Assembly: GCA_022749905.1 (NCBI GenBank)
Contig: JAKIWU010000002.1
Span: 1 to 29,543 of the forward strand
From: Thermoplasmata archaeon
Lineage (GTDB): Archaea; Thermoplasmatota; Thermoplasmata; Lutacidiplasmatales; UBA184
Direction of reading: 5' to 3'
DNA: 29,543 nucleotides
The notes beneath the pieces were generated by a model. That model did not search any database and had not been told where the DNA came from. It saw only the letters and a program-made list of their open reading frames with translations. The stretch's first letter is position 1. Each line of letters opens with the position of its first letter. The translations under genes and the position numbers were made by a program. Below are positions 22,247 through 29,162 of this stretch, piece by piece.

Positions 22247-23172
22247 CGGGGCGGCTTCTCCTCGGCCGAGGGGTAGCGGTAGAACCCCTCCCCGGTCTTG
22301 CGGCCGAGCTTTCCGGCCTGGACCAGCGAGCGCAGGATCGGGCAGGCCCGGTACTTCGGATCCTTGAACCCGTCCCAGAGGACGTCGAGGATCGAGAGCG
22401 CGGTATCGAGGCCGACGAGGTCGGCGAGCTCGAGCGGGCCCATCGGATGGTTGAACCCGAGCTTGTAGGCGGTGTCGATGTCCTCCTTCGTGGCCGTCCC
22501 CTCGTAGAGCATCCAGGCGGCCTCGTTCAGGAGGACGGAGAGGGCACGCGTCGTCACGAACCCCGGGGTGTCCCGGGAGACGACCACGGACTTCCCGAGT
22601 CGTTCCGCGAAGGTCCGGGCTTTCGCGACCGCTTCCGGGCGGGTCGAGATGCCCGGGATGATCTCGACGAGCCTCATCCGGAGGACCGGGTTGAAGAAGT
22701 GGATCCCGACGACCCGGCCGGGATCCTGGACGACGGAGGCGATCGAGGTCACGGGGAGGGAGGAGGTGTTCGTCGCGAGGAGCGCGGTGCCGGGCGCCGA
22801 CGCCTCGATCTCCCGGAACAGCGACTGCTTGAGCTCGAGCCGCTCCGGCGCGGCCTCGACGACGATCTGGGCGGCGTCGATCCGGCGCAGTCCGATCGCG
22901 AGATCGATGTTCCGCAGGGCCGCGTCCCGGTCCGCAGGGGTGATCGCTTTCGCCCGGACCGCGCCATCGAGCGCTTGGCGTACGCGCTCGAGACCCGCAC
23001 GCGCGAACTCCTCGGTGATGTCCTCGAGCGTGACGGCGTACCCGTGGAGGGCGGCCTCCGCAGCGATGCCGCTCCCCATGATCCCGGCCCCGACGACGAA
23101 CACGCGCTCGCGGACCGACTTCCTCGGATCGACCTCGGAGGATCCCTGGACGGGCGCTGGGGAACCGGACAT
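22243..23172 (-). CDS. 3-hydroxyacyl-CoA dehydrogenase (3-hydroxybutyryl-CoA type)
   Basis: NAD(P)-dependent interconversion of 3-hydroxyacyl-CoA and 3-oxoacyl-CoA, in beta-oxidation or butyryl-CoA-type metabolism. The product has 309 residues from ATG 23172. The Rossmann motif VFVVGAGIMGSGIAAEAALH (about 24-43) is followed by VVEAAPERLELKQSLFREIE and LLATNTSSLPVTSIAS. The catalytic part GIHFFNPVLRMRLVEII holds the His158/Glu170 pair. The C-terminal domain shows DTPGFVTTRALSVLLNEAAW, LGFNHPMGPLELADLVGLD and a GKLGRKTGEGFYRY ending. The frame continues 12 codons upstream, but 23172 starts 4 bp after the tRNA thiolase stop and fits the operon. No enoyl-CoA hydratase or thiolase is adjacent. Confidence 0.94.
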   Translation of the reverse strand: MSGSPAPVQGSSEVDPRKSVRERVFVVGAGIMGSGIAAEAALHGYAVTLEDITEEFARAGLERVRQALDGAVRAKAITPADRDAALRNIDLAIGLRRIDAAQIVVEAAPERLELKQSLFREIEASAPGTALLATNTSSLPVTSIASVVQDPGRVVGIHFFNPVLRMRLVEIIPGISTRPEAVAKARTFAERLGKSVVVSRDTPGFVTTRALSVLLNEAAWMLYEGTATKEDIDTAYKLGFNHPMGPLELADLVGLDTALSILDVLWDGFKDPKYRACPILRSLVQAGKLGRKTGEGFYRYPSAEEKPPR

Positions 23173-23176
23173 CTCC

Positions 23177-24139
23177 CTACTCCGCGACGACGGCCTCAGC
23201 GGCCGCACGCCGGTATTCGCAGGATCGGCAGATCGCGTGGGTCGACGGCGCTCCGCAGAGGCTGCAGCGGCTCGGCGCGCCCTCGCCTCCGTTGCGTTCG
23301 AGAAGGTCGGCGATTGTCTCCCGGGTTCGCAGGAGGGCGTGCCGCGTGCCGGGCCGCACCTCCTCGAGGCGCCAGAGCACCTCCCGGAAGACGTTCCGCT
23401 CCGCCGCGCGAGCGTGGGGGCACTCGGAGTGGTCGAAGGGGATCCCGTTCGCGAGGGCGTGCAGGAAGATCTCCCGTTCGGGGACCGTGGCGAGAGGAGC
23501 GATCCGAGGGACGAGGCCGGGTTGCTTCTTGCGATGGGGGGCCATGCGGAGCAGCCGGTCGACTTCGGCGTGCGCGAGGTTCATCAGGATCGATTGGGCG
23601 AGGTCGTCGAGGTTGAAGCCGAGTACGAGGAGCTCCGCCTCCGCCTCCCGCGCCGCCTCGTTCAGGAGGCCGCGCCGCCAGACCCCGCAGAAGGAGCACG
23701 GAACCGTACCCGGAAGTCGCTCCACCGCCTGGTCGGTCGTGACGCCGAGGGCGGACTCGGCCCGGACGATCCGGTGCTCGACGCCGAGCTGTGCTGTGAG
23801 TTCCTGAGCTTTCGCGAGCGTCGAGGGCCGGTAGCCTGCGATTCCCTCGTCGACGCTGATCGCCACGAGTTCGACCGTCGGACGGCGTTCGAAGTAGCGC
23901 CGGGTGAGGACGAGGGCCGTTGCCGAGTCTTTTCCTCCCGAAAGAGCTACGGCCACCCGGCCCGATCGCATCCGGGGAGCCTGCCGGCGCATCTCCCGGC
24001 GGAACCGGTCCGCGATCGAGCGACCGAGGTGGTCGCCGCACAGGTGATCCCCCGCGTACGGTCGATCGACGATCGCTTCGGCCGTGCAAAACGCGCAACG
24101 CACGGCTCCCGGAGGTTCGTTCGCTACTTGAAATCGCAC
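23177..24139 (-). CDS. tRNA 2-thiolation enzyme, NcsA/TtuA (Ncs6/Ctu1) family
   Basis: An ATP-pyrophosphatase-type sulfurtransferase that puts sulfur on tRNA uridine: U34 for Ncs6/Ctu1-like members, U54 for TtuA. The 320-residue product has an N-terminal zinc finger (C15, C18, C34, H37). The PP-loop is SGGKDS at 67-72. C148/C151 (PCSFCG) and C240 (SECPHA) fit the three-cysteine Fe-S cluster pattern of TtuA, and a C-terminal zinc finger holds C292/C295 and C304/C307 (CSLCG, CRSC). All key cysteines are present. The start is GTG 24139; a TATA element 26-27 bp upstream (24162-24170) makes this a leaderless gene. It leads a compact unit with the dehydrogenase (4-bp gap) and PrsW. Which uridine is modified cannot be decided from sequence. 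Confidence 0.92.
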   Translation of the reverse strand: MRFQVANEPPGAVRCAFCTAEAIVDRPYAGDHLCGDHLGRSIADRFRREMRRQAPRMRSGRVAVALSGGKDSATALVLTRRYFERRPTVELVAISVDEGIAGYRPSTLAKAQELTAQLGVEHRIVRAESALGVTTDQAVERLPGTVPCSFCGVWRRGLLNEAAREAEAELLVLGFNLDDLAQSILMNLAHAEVDRLLRMAPHRKKQPGLVPRIAPLATVPEREIFLHALANGIPFDHSECPHARAAERNVFREVLWRLEEVRPGTRHALLRTRETIADLLERNGGEGAPSRCSLCGAPSTHAICRSCEYRRAAAEAVVAE

Positions 24140-24161
24140 CGAAGGTGCCGATGAACCCCAC

Positions 24162-24170
24162 TCTTAATGA
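24162..24170. promoter_or_regulatory. Shared divergent TATA element
   Basis: TCTTAATG (CATTAAGA on the other strand) sits in the 57-bp gap between the thiolase and xerA genes. Centred at 24166, it is 26-27 bp before GTG 24139 on the minus strand and about 31 bp before ATG 24197 on the plus strand, so one site could serve both directions. Confidence 0.55.
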
Positions 24171-24196
24171 CCCCCATCGCGGCCCAGCGTTAGGCG

Positions 24197-25114
24197 ATGG
24201 CCGCCGTCGCCTCTTCGCGTGCCCGGGCGCTCGCCTCACGCGCCCGGCAGGGCTCCGATGCTGTTGATGGAGCGGGCGCGCCGCCGTTCAGTCTCGACGC
24301 CACCGTCGAGAGGTTTCAGAGGATGCTGCAGGCGCAGGAACGCAGCCCCTGCACCGTGAAACAGTACGGCCACGTCGCACGATCCTTCCTCGCGCACGCC
24401 CAAAAGCCCCTCGACGAAACGAATCGCCGGGACCTCGAGGCGTACCGGGAATACCTCGTCCTCGAGCGTCACTACTCGAAGAACTCGCTCTACACCTCCA
24501 TCCGCGCCCTCACCTGTCTCTATCGGAGCTTCGGGCTCGACGCGGCGGAGGGCCTCGAAGCCCCGCGACGCCCTGAGCGGCTCCCCCACTACCTGTCGGA
24601 GGAGGAGACCCATCGCCTGTTCGACGCCGTCCGGGGCTCGCCGAGGGACAGCGCGATCGTGCACGTCCTCGCGTTCGGGGGACTGCGGGTCGGGGAGCTG
24701 TGCCATCTGGAGCTCGAGGACATCGAGTTCGAGCGGAACCTGATGCACATCCGCTCCGGCAAGGGCGACAAGGACCGGGAGGTCGTGATCGAGGAGAAGA
24801 CGCGCGGCGCGCTCGATCGTTACCTCGCCGAGCGCACGATCGCCGGCGTGGGGAGCACGCGCCTCTTCCCTCTCGAGCCGATCACCATCGAGCGGATCAT
24901 CCATAAGGCGGCGGTCGTCGCCGGCATTCCCCGGCGGGTGACACCGCACATGCTCCGCCACACGCTCGCGACGGCACTCCTGAGCCGGGGATGCGACATC
25001 CGGTACATCCAGAAGCTCCTCGGACACGCGTCCGTGGCGACGACGCAGATCTACACGCACGTCGATACGCAGGCGTTGCGCGACGCCTACCAGCGGGCGA
25101 AGCCTGAGTATTAA
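24197..25114 (+). CDS. xerA: Tyrosine recombinase XerA/XerC-D family
   Basis: A site-specific recombinase; archaeal XerA resolves chromosome dimers at dif-like sites. The 305 residues hold an N-terminal SAM-like core-binding domain (about 35-115; TVERFQRMLQAQERSPCTVK) and a catalytic domain. All catalytic residues can be seen: R164 (GGLRVGEL), K189 (SGKGDKDRE), H251 and R254 (HMLRH), H277 (LLGHASV) and nucleophile Y286 (TQIYTHV). The N-terminal 30 residues are Ala/Arg-rich and poorly conserved-looking. No phage or integron gene, attachment site or cargo surrounds it, so a housekeeping chromosome role is preferred over mobile-element integrase. I saw no dif-like inverted repeat nearby. Confidence 0.93.
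   Translation: MAAVASSRARALASRARQGSDAVDGAGAPPFSLDATVERFQRMLQAQERSPCTVKQYGHVARSFLAHAQKPLDETNRRDLEAYREYLVLERHYSKNSLYTSIRALTCLYRSFGLDAAEGLEAPRRPERLPHYLSEEETHRLFDAVRGSPRDSAIVHVLAFGGLRVGELCHLELEDIEFERNLMHIRSGKGDKDREVVIEEKTRGALDRYLAERTIAGVGSTRLFPLEPITIERIIHKAAVVAGIPRRVTPHMLRHTLATALLSRGCDIRYIQKLLGHASVATTQIYTHVDTQALRDAYQRAKPEY
25108..25114 (+). promoter_or_regulatory. TATA element overlapping the xerA stop codon
   Basis: GTATTAA includes the TAA stop of xerA and is centred 26-27 bp before the ATG at 25138, predicting leaderless transcription of the oxidase gene independent of xerA. Confidence 0.6.
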
Positions 25115-25137
25115 CTCCCGCGCGCTCGGCCCTCGCG

Positions 25138-26322
25138 ATGGCGCCCCGCGAGGAGATCCTCATCCTCGGCGCGGGGATCGCGGGGTGCGCGCTTGCCTAT
25201 CACCTCGCGAAGCGCGGTATACTGCCGAAGGTCTACGATCCCAGGACCCCGGCCGCTGGTGCGAGCGGGCGCTCGGCCGGCGTTCTCACCGAACAGATGT
25301 GGGACCGCTGGGACCTCGAGCTCGTCCGGGAGACGCGCAAAGAGTACGCCGAGCTCTCCGAGGGCAGCGAGCCGTCGGCGTACCGCCGGAACGGCTTCCT
25401 GAGGCTCGCCACGGACCCGCTGGCCGTCACGCTCCTCGACGAGGCCATCGCGCGGTGGAGGTCCTGGGGCGTGGACGTCGAGGAACCGGCGGGGGCCGAG
25501 CTCTCGCGTCTCGTGCCCGCTGCCACGGTCGTGGGCGTCGGTCGCGCCGCATTCTCCTCGGAGGGTGCGGTCGTGGACCCGAGCTCGATGGTGGCCATCT
25601 ACGCCGAAGCCGCACGGCGGGCCGGCGCGACGTTCGATTTCGGGCGACCGATGACGGGATTCTCGTCGTCGGATGCAGGCTGGGAGCTCCGCACGGGATC
25701 CGGGACGCTCCAAGCGCGACGCGCGGTCGTCGCAGCGGGCGCCTGGTCCGACGCGATCCTCCGCTCGCTCGGCGCCCCGCTCCCCCTCGTGCCCTACCGG
25801 ACCCAGGCGGTCCTCTTGCGGCCGGTCGGGCGCCCGCCTTCGGAGTTCCCGACCGTCCATGACCTCGACCTCGACGTCTACGTCCGGCCCGAGTCCGAGG
25901 GTCGGATCCTTGCGGGGAACGGCACGGAGGAGGTCGAGGCGGACCCCGAGGGGTTCCTAACGAGCGGCGATGCGGGGTTCCTCACCCGGATCGCCGAAGC
26001 GATGGGGGAGCGCTTCGGAGGATGGCGAGAGAGCGAGGTCCTGGGGTCGTGGGCCGGCGTCTGTACCTCGACCCCCGACCGTCACCCGATCATCGGCGCG
26101 GTACCGGGGGCTCCCGCGCTCTATGTGATCGGCGGGTTCAATGGATTCGGGATCATGCGGGCGGCGGCCGCTGCCCGGCGTCTCGCGGACCTGATCTGCG
26201 ACGGCGGGTCCGCGGAGAGCGCTCTCGAGCCTGCTAGGCCCGATCGATTCCCGAACCCTGCGGCTCGCTCTCCGCCGCGCCCTGGCTTCACGGTGGAGGC
26301 TGGCGACGACCCTCGCTACTGA
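25138..26322 (+). CDS. FAD-dependent oxidoreductase of the DAO family (glycine/sarcosine oxidase-like)
   Basis: Probably oxidises an amine or amino acid (or a 2-hydroxy acid) with FAD. The N-terminal dinucleotide motif is ILILGAGIAGCALAYHLAKRG-like at 7-27, followed by GASGRSAGVL, typical of the DAO superfamily. The C-terminal FAD contact region TPDRHPIIGAVPGAPALYVI and GGFNGFGIMRAAAAARRLAD is present. Substrate specificity cannot be read from the sequence. The usual family ending, ALEPARPDRF, occurs around 26225-26250. The remaining 24 or so residues to the TGA (NPAARSPPRPGFTVEAGDDP) look like non-native tail, and the glycerate kinase frame is open across the same bases. The ATG at 25138 matches a TATA element about 26 bp upstream. 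Confidence 0.88.
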   Translation: MAPREEILILGAGIAGCALAYHLAKRGILPKVYDPRTPAAGASGRSAGVLTEQMWDRWDLELVRETRKEYAELSEGSEPSAYRRNGFLRLATDPLAVTLLDEAIARWRSWGVDVEEPAGAELSRLVPAATVVGVGRAAFSSEGAVVDPSSMVAIYAEAARRAGATFDFGRPMTGFSSSDAGWELRTGSGTLQARRAVVAAGAWSDAILRSLGAPLPLVPYRTQAVLLRPVGRPPSEFPTVHDLDLDVYVRPESEGRILAGNGTEEVEADPEGFLTSGDAGFLTRIAEAMGERFGGWRESEVLGSWAGVCTSTPDRHPIIGAVPGAPALYVIGGFNGFGIMRAAAAARRLADLICDGGSAESALEPARPDRFPNPAARSPPRPGFTVEAGDDPRY

Positions 26323-26377
26323 CGCCCTCGAGATCGCCCGGGCCGGGATCCGGGCGGTCGACCCGAGACGCTCTGTC

Positions 26378-27709
26378 GTGCGCCAGCTTCGGCGTTCGGG
26401 TTCCACGCTGTGGATCGCCGGCCGCGCGATGCGCTTGGGCACGAGCCCGAGAGTGCATCTCGTGGCATTCGGGAAGGCCGCGGGGGCGATGGTCGAAGGC
26501 GCCCAGGATCGCCTCGGCCCCTGGTCCGCGGGCGGGATCGCCGTCGCGCGGGACCCTCCGCCTTTCCCCCTGCCGGGGATCCAATTCCTCCTCGGGGAAC
26601 ATCCCGTCCCGAAGGAAGGGAGCCTGCGTTCGGGTGGGGCGGTGCTCGAGTACGTGCGCGCTGTGCCGTCCGAGGACGCCGTCCTCTTCCTCGTCTCCGG
26701 TGGCGCTTCCTCGCTGCTGGAGGCTCCTTGGGAGGGCATGGGCCTCTGGGAGATCTCCCAGACGTACGCGGCGCTGCTCGGCTCGGGTGCCCCGATCGAG
26801 GCCGTGAATGCGATCCGCCGCCATCTCTCTCCCGTCAAGGGCGGGCGGGTCGCCGAGGCCACGGCCACGAACCGCTTCGCGACGCTCGCGATCTCCGATG
26901 TGGTCGGCGATGCCCCGCACGACATCGCCTCGGGGCCCACCGTCCCCGATCCGAGCTCGTTCCTCGATGCGCTCCACGCGGTGACCTCCTTCCACCTCGA
27001 GGAGAAACTCCCTCTCCCGGTTCTGGAGTATCTCAAGATGGGCGTCCGGGGCGCGAGGCCGGAAACTCCCAAGCCCACGGAGCGCCGACTCGCTCAGGCT
27101 CCGTTCGCGCTTGCGGCCTCCACGCGTGTTGCCGTCGACGCCGCCGCCTCTCGAGCGCGCCGTCTCGGGTACCGCCCGCTCGTCCTCTCGAGCCGGATCG
27201 TCGGGCGGACGGAGGACGTCGCCCGCGTCCACGCCGCGATCCTCGTCGAGCGGGCCCGAGCCGAGGGTACGGGTGGTCCCTGGGCGCTCCTCTCCGGTGG
27301 AGAGACCACGGTGACGCTCCCCGCGCACTCGGGACGCGGTGGGCGCAATCAGCAGTTCGCTCTTGCCGCCGTCGGTACGCTCGACGGGGTGCGTCGCGTC
27401 GCCCTCCTTTCCATCGGAACGGACGGGATCGATGGCCCGACCGACGCGGCCGGAGGGTGCGTCACCGGCGCAACGGCGGAGCGGGCGCGCTCGCTCGGCC
27501 TCGATGTCGATGCGGCGCTCGAGGAGCACGCATCGTACGAGGCGCTCGGGAGGCTCGGCTGCCGGATCACGACAGGACCCACCGGCACGAACGTGAGCGA
27601 TCTGAACGTGGGGCTGGTCGGCCCCGCTCCCCGGGGTCGATCTACCGGTGGTACGGGAAGAAGTAGTCGGCGCTCGGGCGCTCGCGCCAGTCGACGTAGA
27701 CGCTCTTGA
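26378..27709 (+). CDS. Glycerate 2-kinase (DUF4147 + MOFRL family), N-terminus uncertain
   Basis: Phosphorylates D-glycerate, in archaeal members to 2-phosphoglycerate. The N-terminal DUF4147 domain (HLVAFGKAAGAMVEGAQDRL, LVSGGASSLLEAPWEGM, NAIRRHLSPVKGGRVAEA, LAISDVVGDAPHDIASGPTV) is followed by the MOFRL domain (ALLSGGETTVTLP, GRGGRNQQFALAA, GTDGIDGPTDAAGG, TGPTGTNVSDLNV). GTG 26378 is the first usual start, but coding-like sequence in frame (ALEIARAGIRAVDPRRSVV) begins before it, near 26321, and the frame stays open past 26222 with only CTG codons. A non-standard start near 26300 or an indel is likely. After SDLNVGLV the tail overlaps the end of the aldehyde dehydrogenase gene by 68 bp and is probably not conserved. 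With no TATA nearby it is likely expressed from the oxidase transcript. Confidence 0.9.
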   Translation: MRQLRRSGSTLWIAGRAMRLGTSPRVHLVAFGKAAGAMVEGAQDRLGPWSAGGIAVARDPPPFPLPGIQFLLGEHPVPKEGSLRSGGAVLEYVRAVPSEDAVLFLVSGGASSLLEAPWEGMGLWEISQTYAALLGSGAPIEAVNAIRRHLSPVKGGRVAEATATNRFATLAISDVVGDAPHDIASGPTVPDPSSFLDALHAVTSFHLEEKLPLPVLEYLKMGVRGARPETPKPTERRLAQAPFALAASTRVAVDAAASRARRLGYRPLVLSSRIVGRTEDVARVHAAILVERARAEGTGGPWALLSGGETTVTLPAHSGRGGRNQQFALAAVGTLDGVRRVALLSIGTDGIDGPTDAAGGCVTGATAERARSLGLDVDAALEEHASYEALGRLGCRITTGPTGTNVSDLNVGLVGPAPRGRSTGGTGRSSRRSGARASRRRRS

Positions 27710-29132
27710 GCTGGAGATAGTCCTCGACGGACTGCCGACTGCCCTCGCCGCCCAGTCCGCTCGAACGGAAGCCGGCGTGGTAGCCTTGGGGGCTTTCCAG
27801 TCCGGTCCGGTTGATGTAGGTCTCCCCGAAGCGAAGCTCTCGAGCCGCGCGCTCGGCGCGCGCCAGGCTCCTCGTGAAGACGTAGCTCGAGAGACCGTAG
27901 CGGGACGCGTTCGCCCGGTCGATCGCCTCGTCGAAGGAGCGGTAGGTGAGGACGGGGAGCACCGGGCCGAACACCTCCTCCTGCACGATCGGGTCGGAGT
28001 CCCCGACCTCCGCGAGGACCGTAGGCCGGTAGTAGGCCCCGGACCGAAGACGCTTCGCGTCCGGGCGTCCGCCTCCCACCACGACCTTCGCGCCTCCCTC
28101 GACGGCGCGTTCGACATCCTTCTCGACAGCGTCGCGCGCCGAGGCTGCGTAGAGCGGGCCGATGTCCGAATCCACGGCGAGGCCCGGGCCGATCCGGAGA
28201 CCTTCCACGAGGCGTCGCAGCTTGCCGAGGAACTTCTTCTCGATCGTCTCAGGGACGTAGGCGCGTTCGGCGGCGATGCAGGACTGCCCCGCGTTCCAGT
28301 ACCGGGCCCACACGGTCGCCCGAGCGGCCCACCCGAGGTCCGCGTCGTCGGCGACGAGGACCGGAGCCTTTCCCCCGAGCTCGAGGAGACACTTCACGAC
28401 CCTCGGCGCGGCGAGGCGCAGGACCTCGATCCCGCTCTCGGTCGAGCCGGTCAGGGTGACGGTCGAGCAGGCCGGATGCCCGATGAGCGCCGGCCCGAGC
28501 TCGGCGCCGGGGCCGGTGATGACGTTGAGGACCCCGGGGGGAAGCCCGCCGTCGCGCAGGGACTCGGCGATCCTGAGGGAGGTCAGCGGAGTCGCGCTCG
28601 ACGGCTTCAGGACCATCGTGTTCCCCCCGGCGAGGGCGGGGGCGATCTTCCGGGTCACGGTCGCCGCCGGGAAGTTCCACGGTGTGATCGCCACGACCAC
28701 GCCCCGCGGGAGCCAGAGGAGCCGCAGCGTGTCGCCGGTCGGGAGCCCCGAGACCTCCTCGCTCGTGAGCGTCTCGCCGAACTGGGCGTAGTACTCGAGG
28801 TTCTCGACGGCGCCCTGCATCTCGGCCATCGCCTCGGGGAGGACCTTCCCCATTTCGCGTGTGATGAGCCGGGCGATCTGGCCCGAGGATGCCCGCAGCC
28901 GCTCTGCCGCCCTGCGAAGGATCTTCGCGCGCGCCCGCCCCCCGAGCGCTTCCCATTTCGGCTGCGCTGCGCGGGCCGAGTCCATCGCGGCAGCCGCGTC
29001 GTCGGCCGTCGCCCGTGTCACGGAGCCGAACGACCTTCCCGTGGAGGGATCGACGACGGGGGAGAGCGAGCGACCGCGGGCGGGGGTGAACGCGTTGTCG
29101 AGAAACCAGCCGCGTGCCGAGGTCGAGGGCAT
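27642..29132 (-). CDS. NAD(P)-dependent aldehyde dehydrogenase (possible glyceraldehyde dehydrogenase)
   Basis: Oxidises an aldehyde to a carboxylic acid. The 496 residues are full length for the ALDH superfamily. Key positions: Asn153 in TPWNFP, cofactor Lys176 in VLKPSS, general base Glu251 in LELGGKAP, nucleophile Cys285 in WNAGQSCIAAER and Glu386 in QEEVFGPVLP. The sequence resembles succinate-semialdehyde and lactaldehyde dehydrogenases. In Thermoplasma and Picrophilus the glyceraldehyde dehydrogenase of the non-phosphorylative Entner-Doudoroff route belongs to this superfamily, and the convergent neighbour is a glycerate kinase, so that substrate is a reasonable inference. ATG 29132 has a TATA element centred 26 bp upstream (29155-29161), fitting leaderless expression. 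Confidence 0.93.
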   Translation of the reverse strand: MPSTSARGWFLDNAFTPARGRSLSPVVDPSTGRSFGSVTRATADDAAAAMDSARAAQPKWEALGGRARAKILRRAAERLRASSGQIARLITREMGKVLPEAMAEMQGAVENLEYYAQFGETLTSEEVSGLPTGDTLRLLWLPRGVVVAITPWNFPAATVTRKIAPALAGGNTMVLKPSSATPLTSLRIAESLRDGGLPPGVLNVITGPGAELGPALIGHPACSTVTLTGSTESGIEVLRLAAPRVVKCLLELGGKAPVLVADDADLGWAARATVWARYWNAGQSCIAAERAYVPETIEKKFLGKLRRLVEGLRIGPGLAVDSDIGPLYAASARDAVEKDVERAVEGGAKVVVGGGRPDAKRLRSGAYYRPTVLAEVGDSDPIVQEEVFGPVLPVLTYRSFDEAIDRANASRYGLSSYVFTRSLARAERAARELRFGETYINRTGLESPQGYHAGFRSSGLGGEGSRQSVEDYLQLKSVYVDWRERPSADYFFPYHR

Positions 29133-29154
29133 GCGGGTCCGAGGCGCGCGGTCG

Positions 29155-29161
29155 CTTTACG
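29155..29161 (-). promoter_or_regulatory. TATA element for the aldehyde dehydrogenase gene
   Basis: GTAAAGC on the minus strand is centred at 29158, 26 bp upstream of ATG 29132 and next to the thyX stop codon. The predicted transcription start coincides with the ATG. Confidence 0.5.
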
Positions 29162-29162
29162 G

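Noticed and set aside
24197..25114. XerA as the integrase of an integrated element
   Set aside because: No attachment repeats, tRNA target, phage or plasmid genes nearby; neighbours are housekeeping and metabolic genes.
26288..28117. 609-codon minus-strand frame across glycerate kinase and the end of the aldehyde dehydrogenase
   Set aside because: Runs antisense to conserved kinase motifs and out of frame with the real dehydrogenase; composition is that of a shadow.
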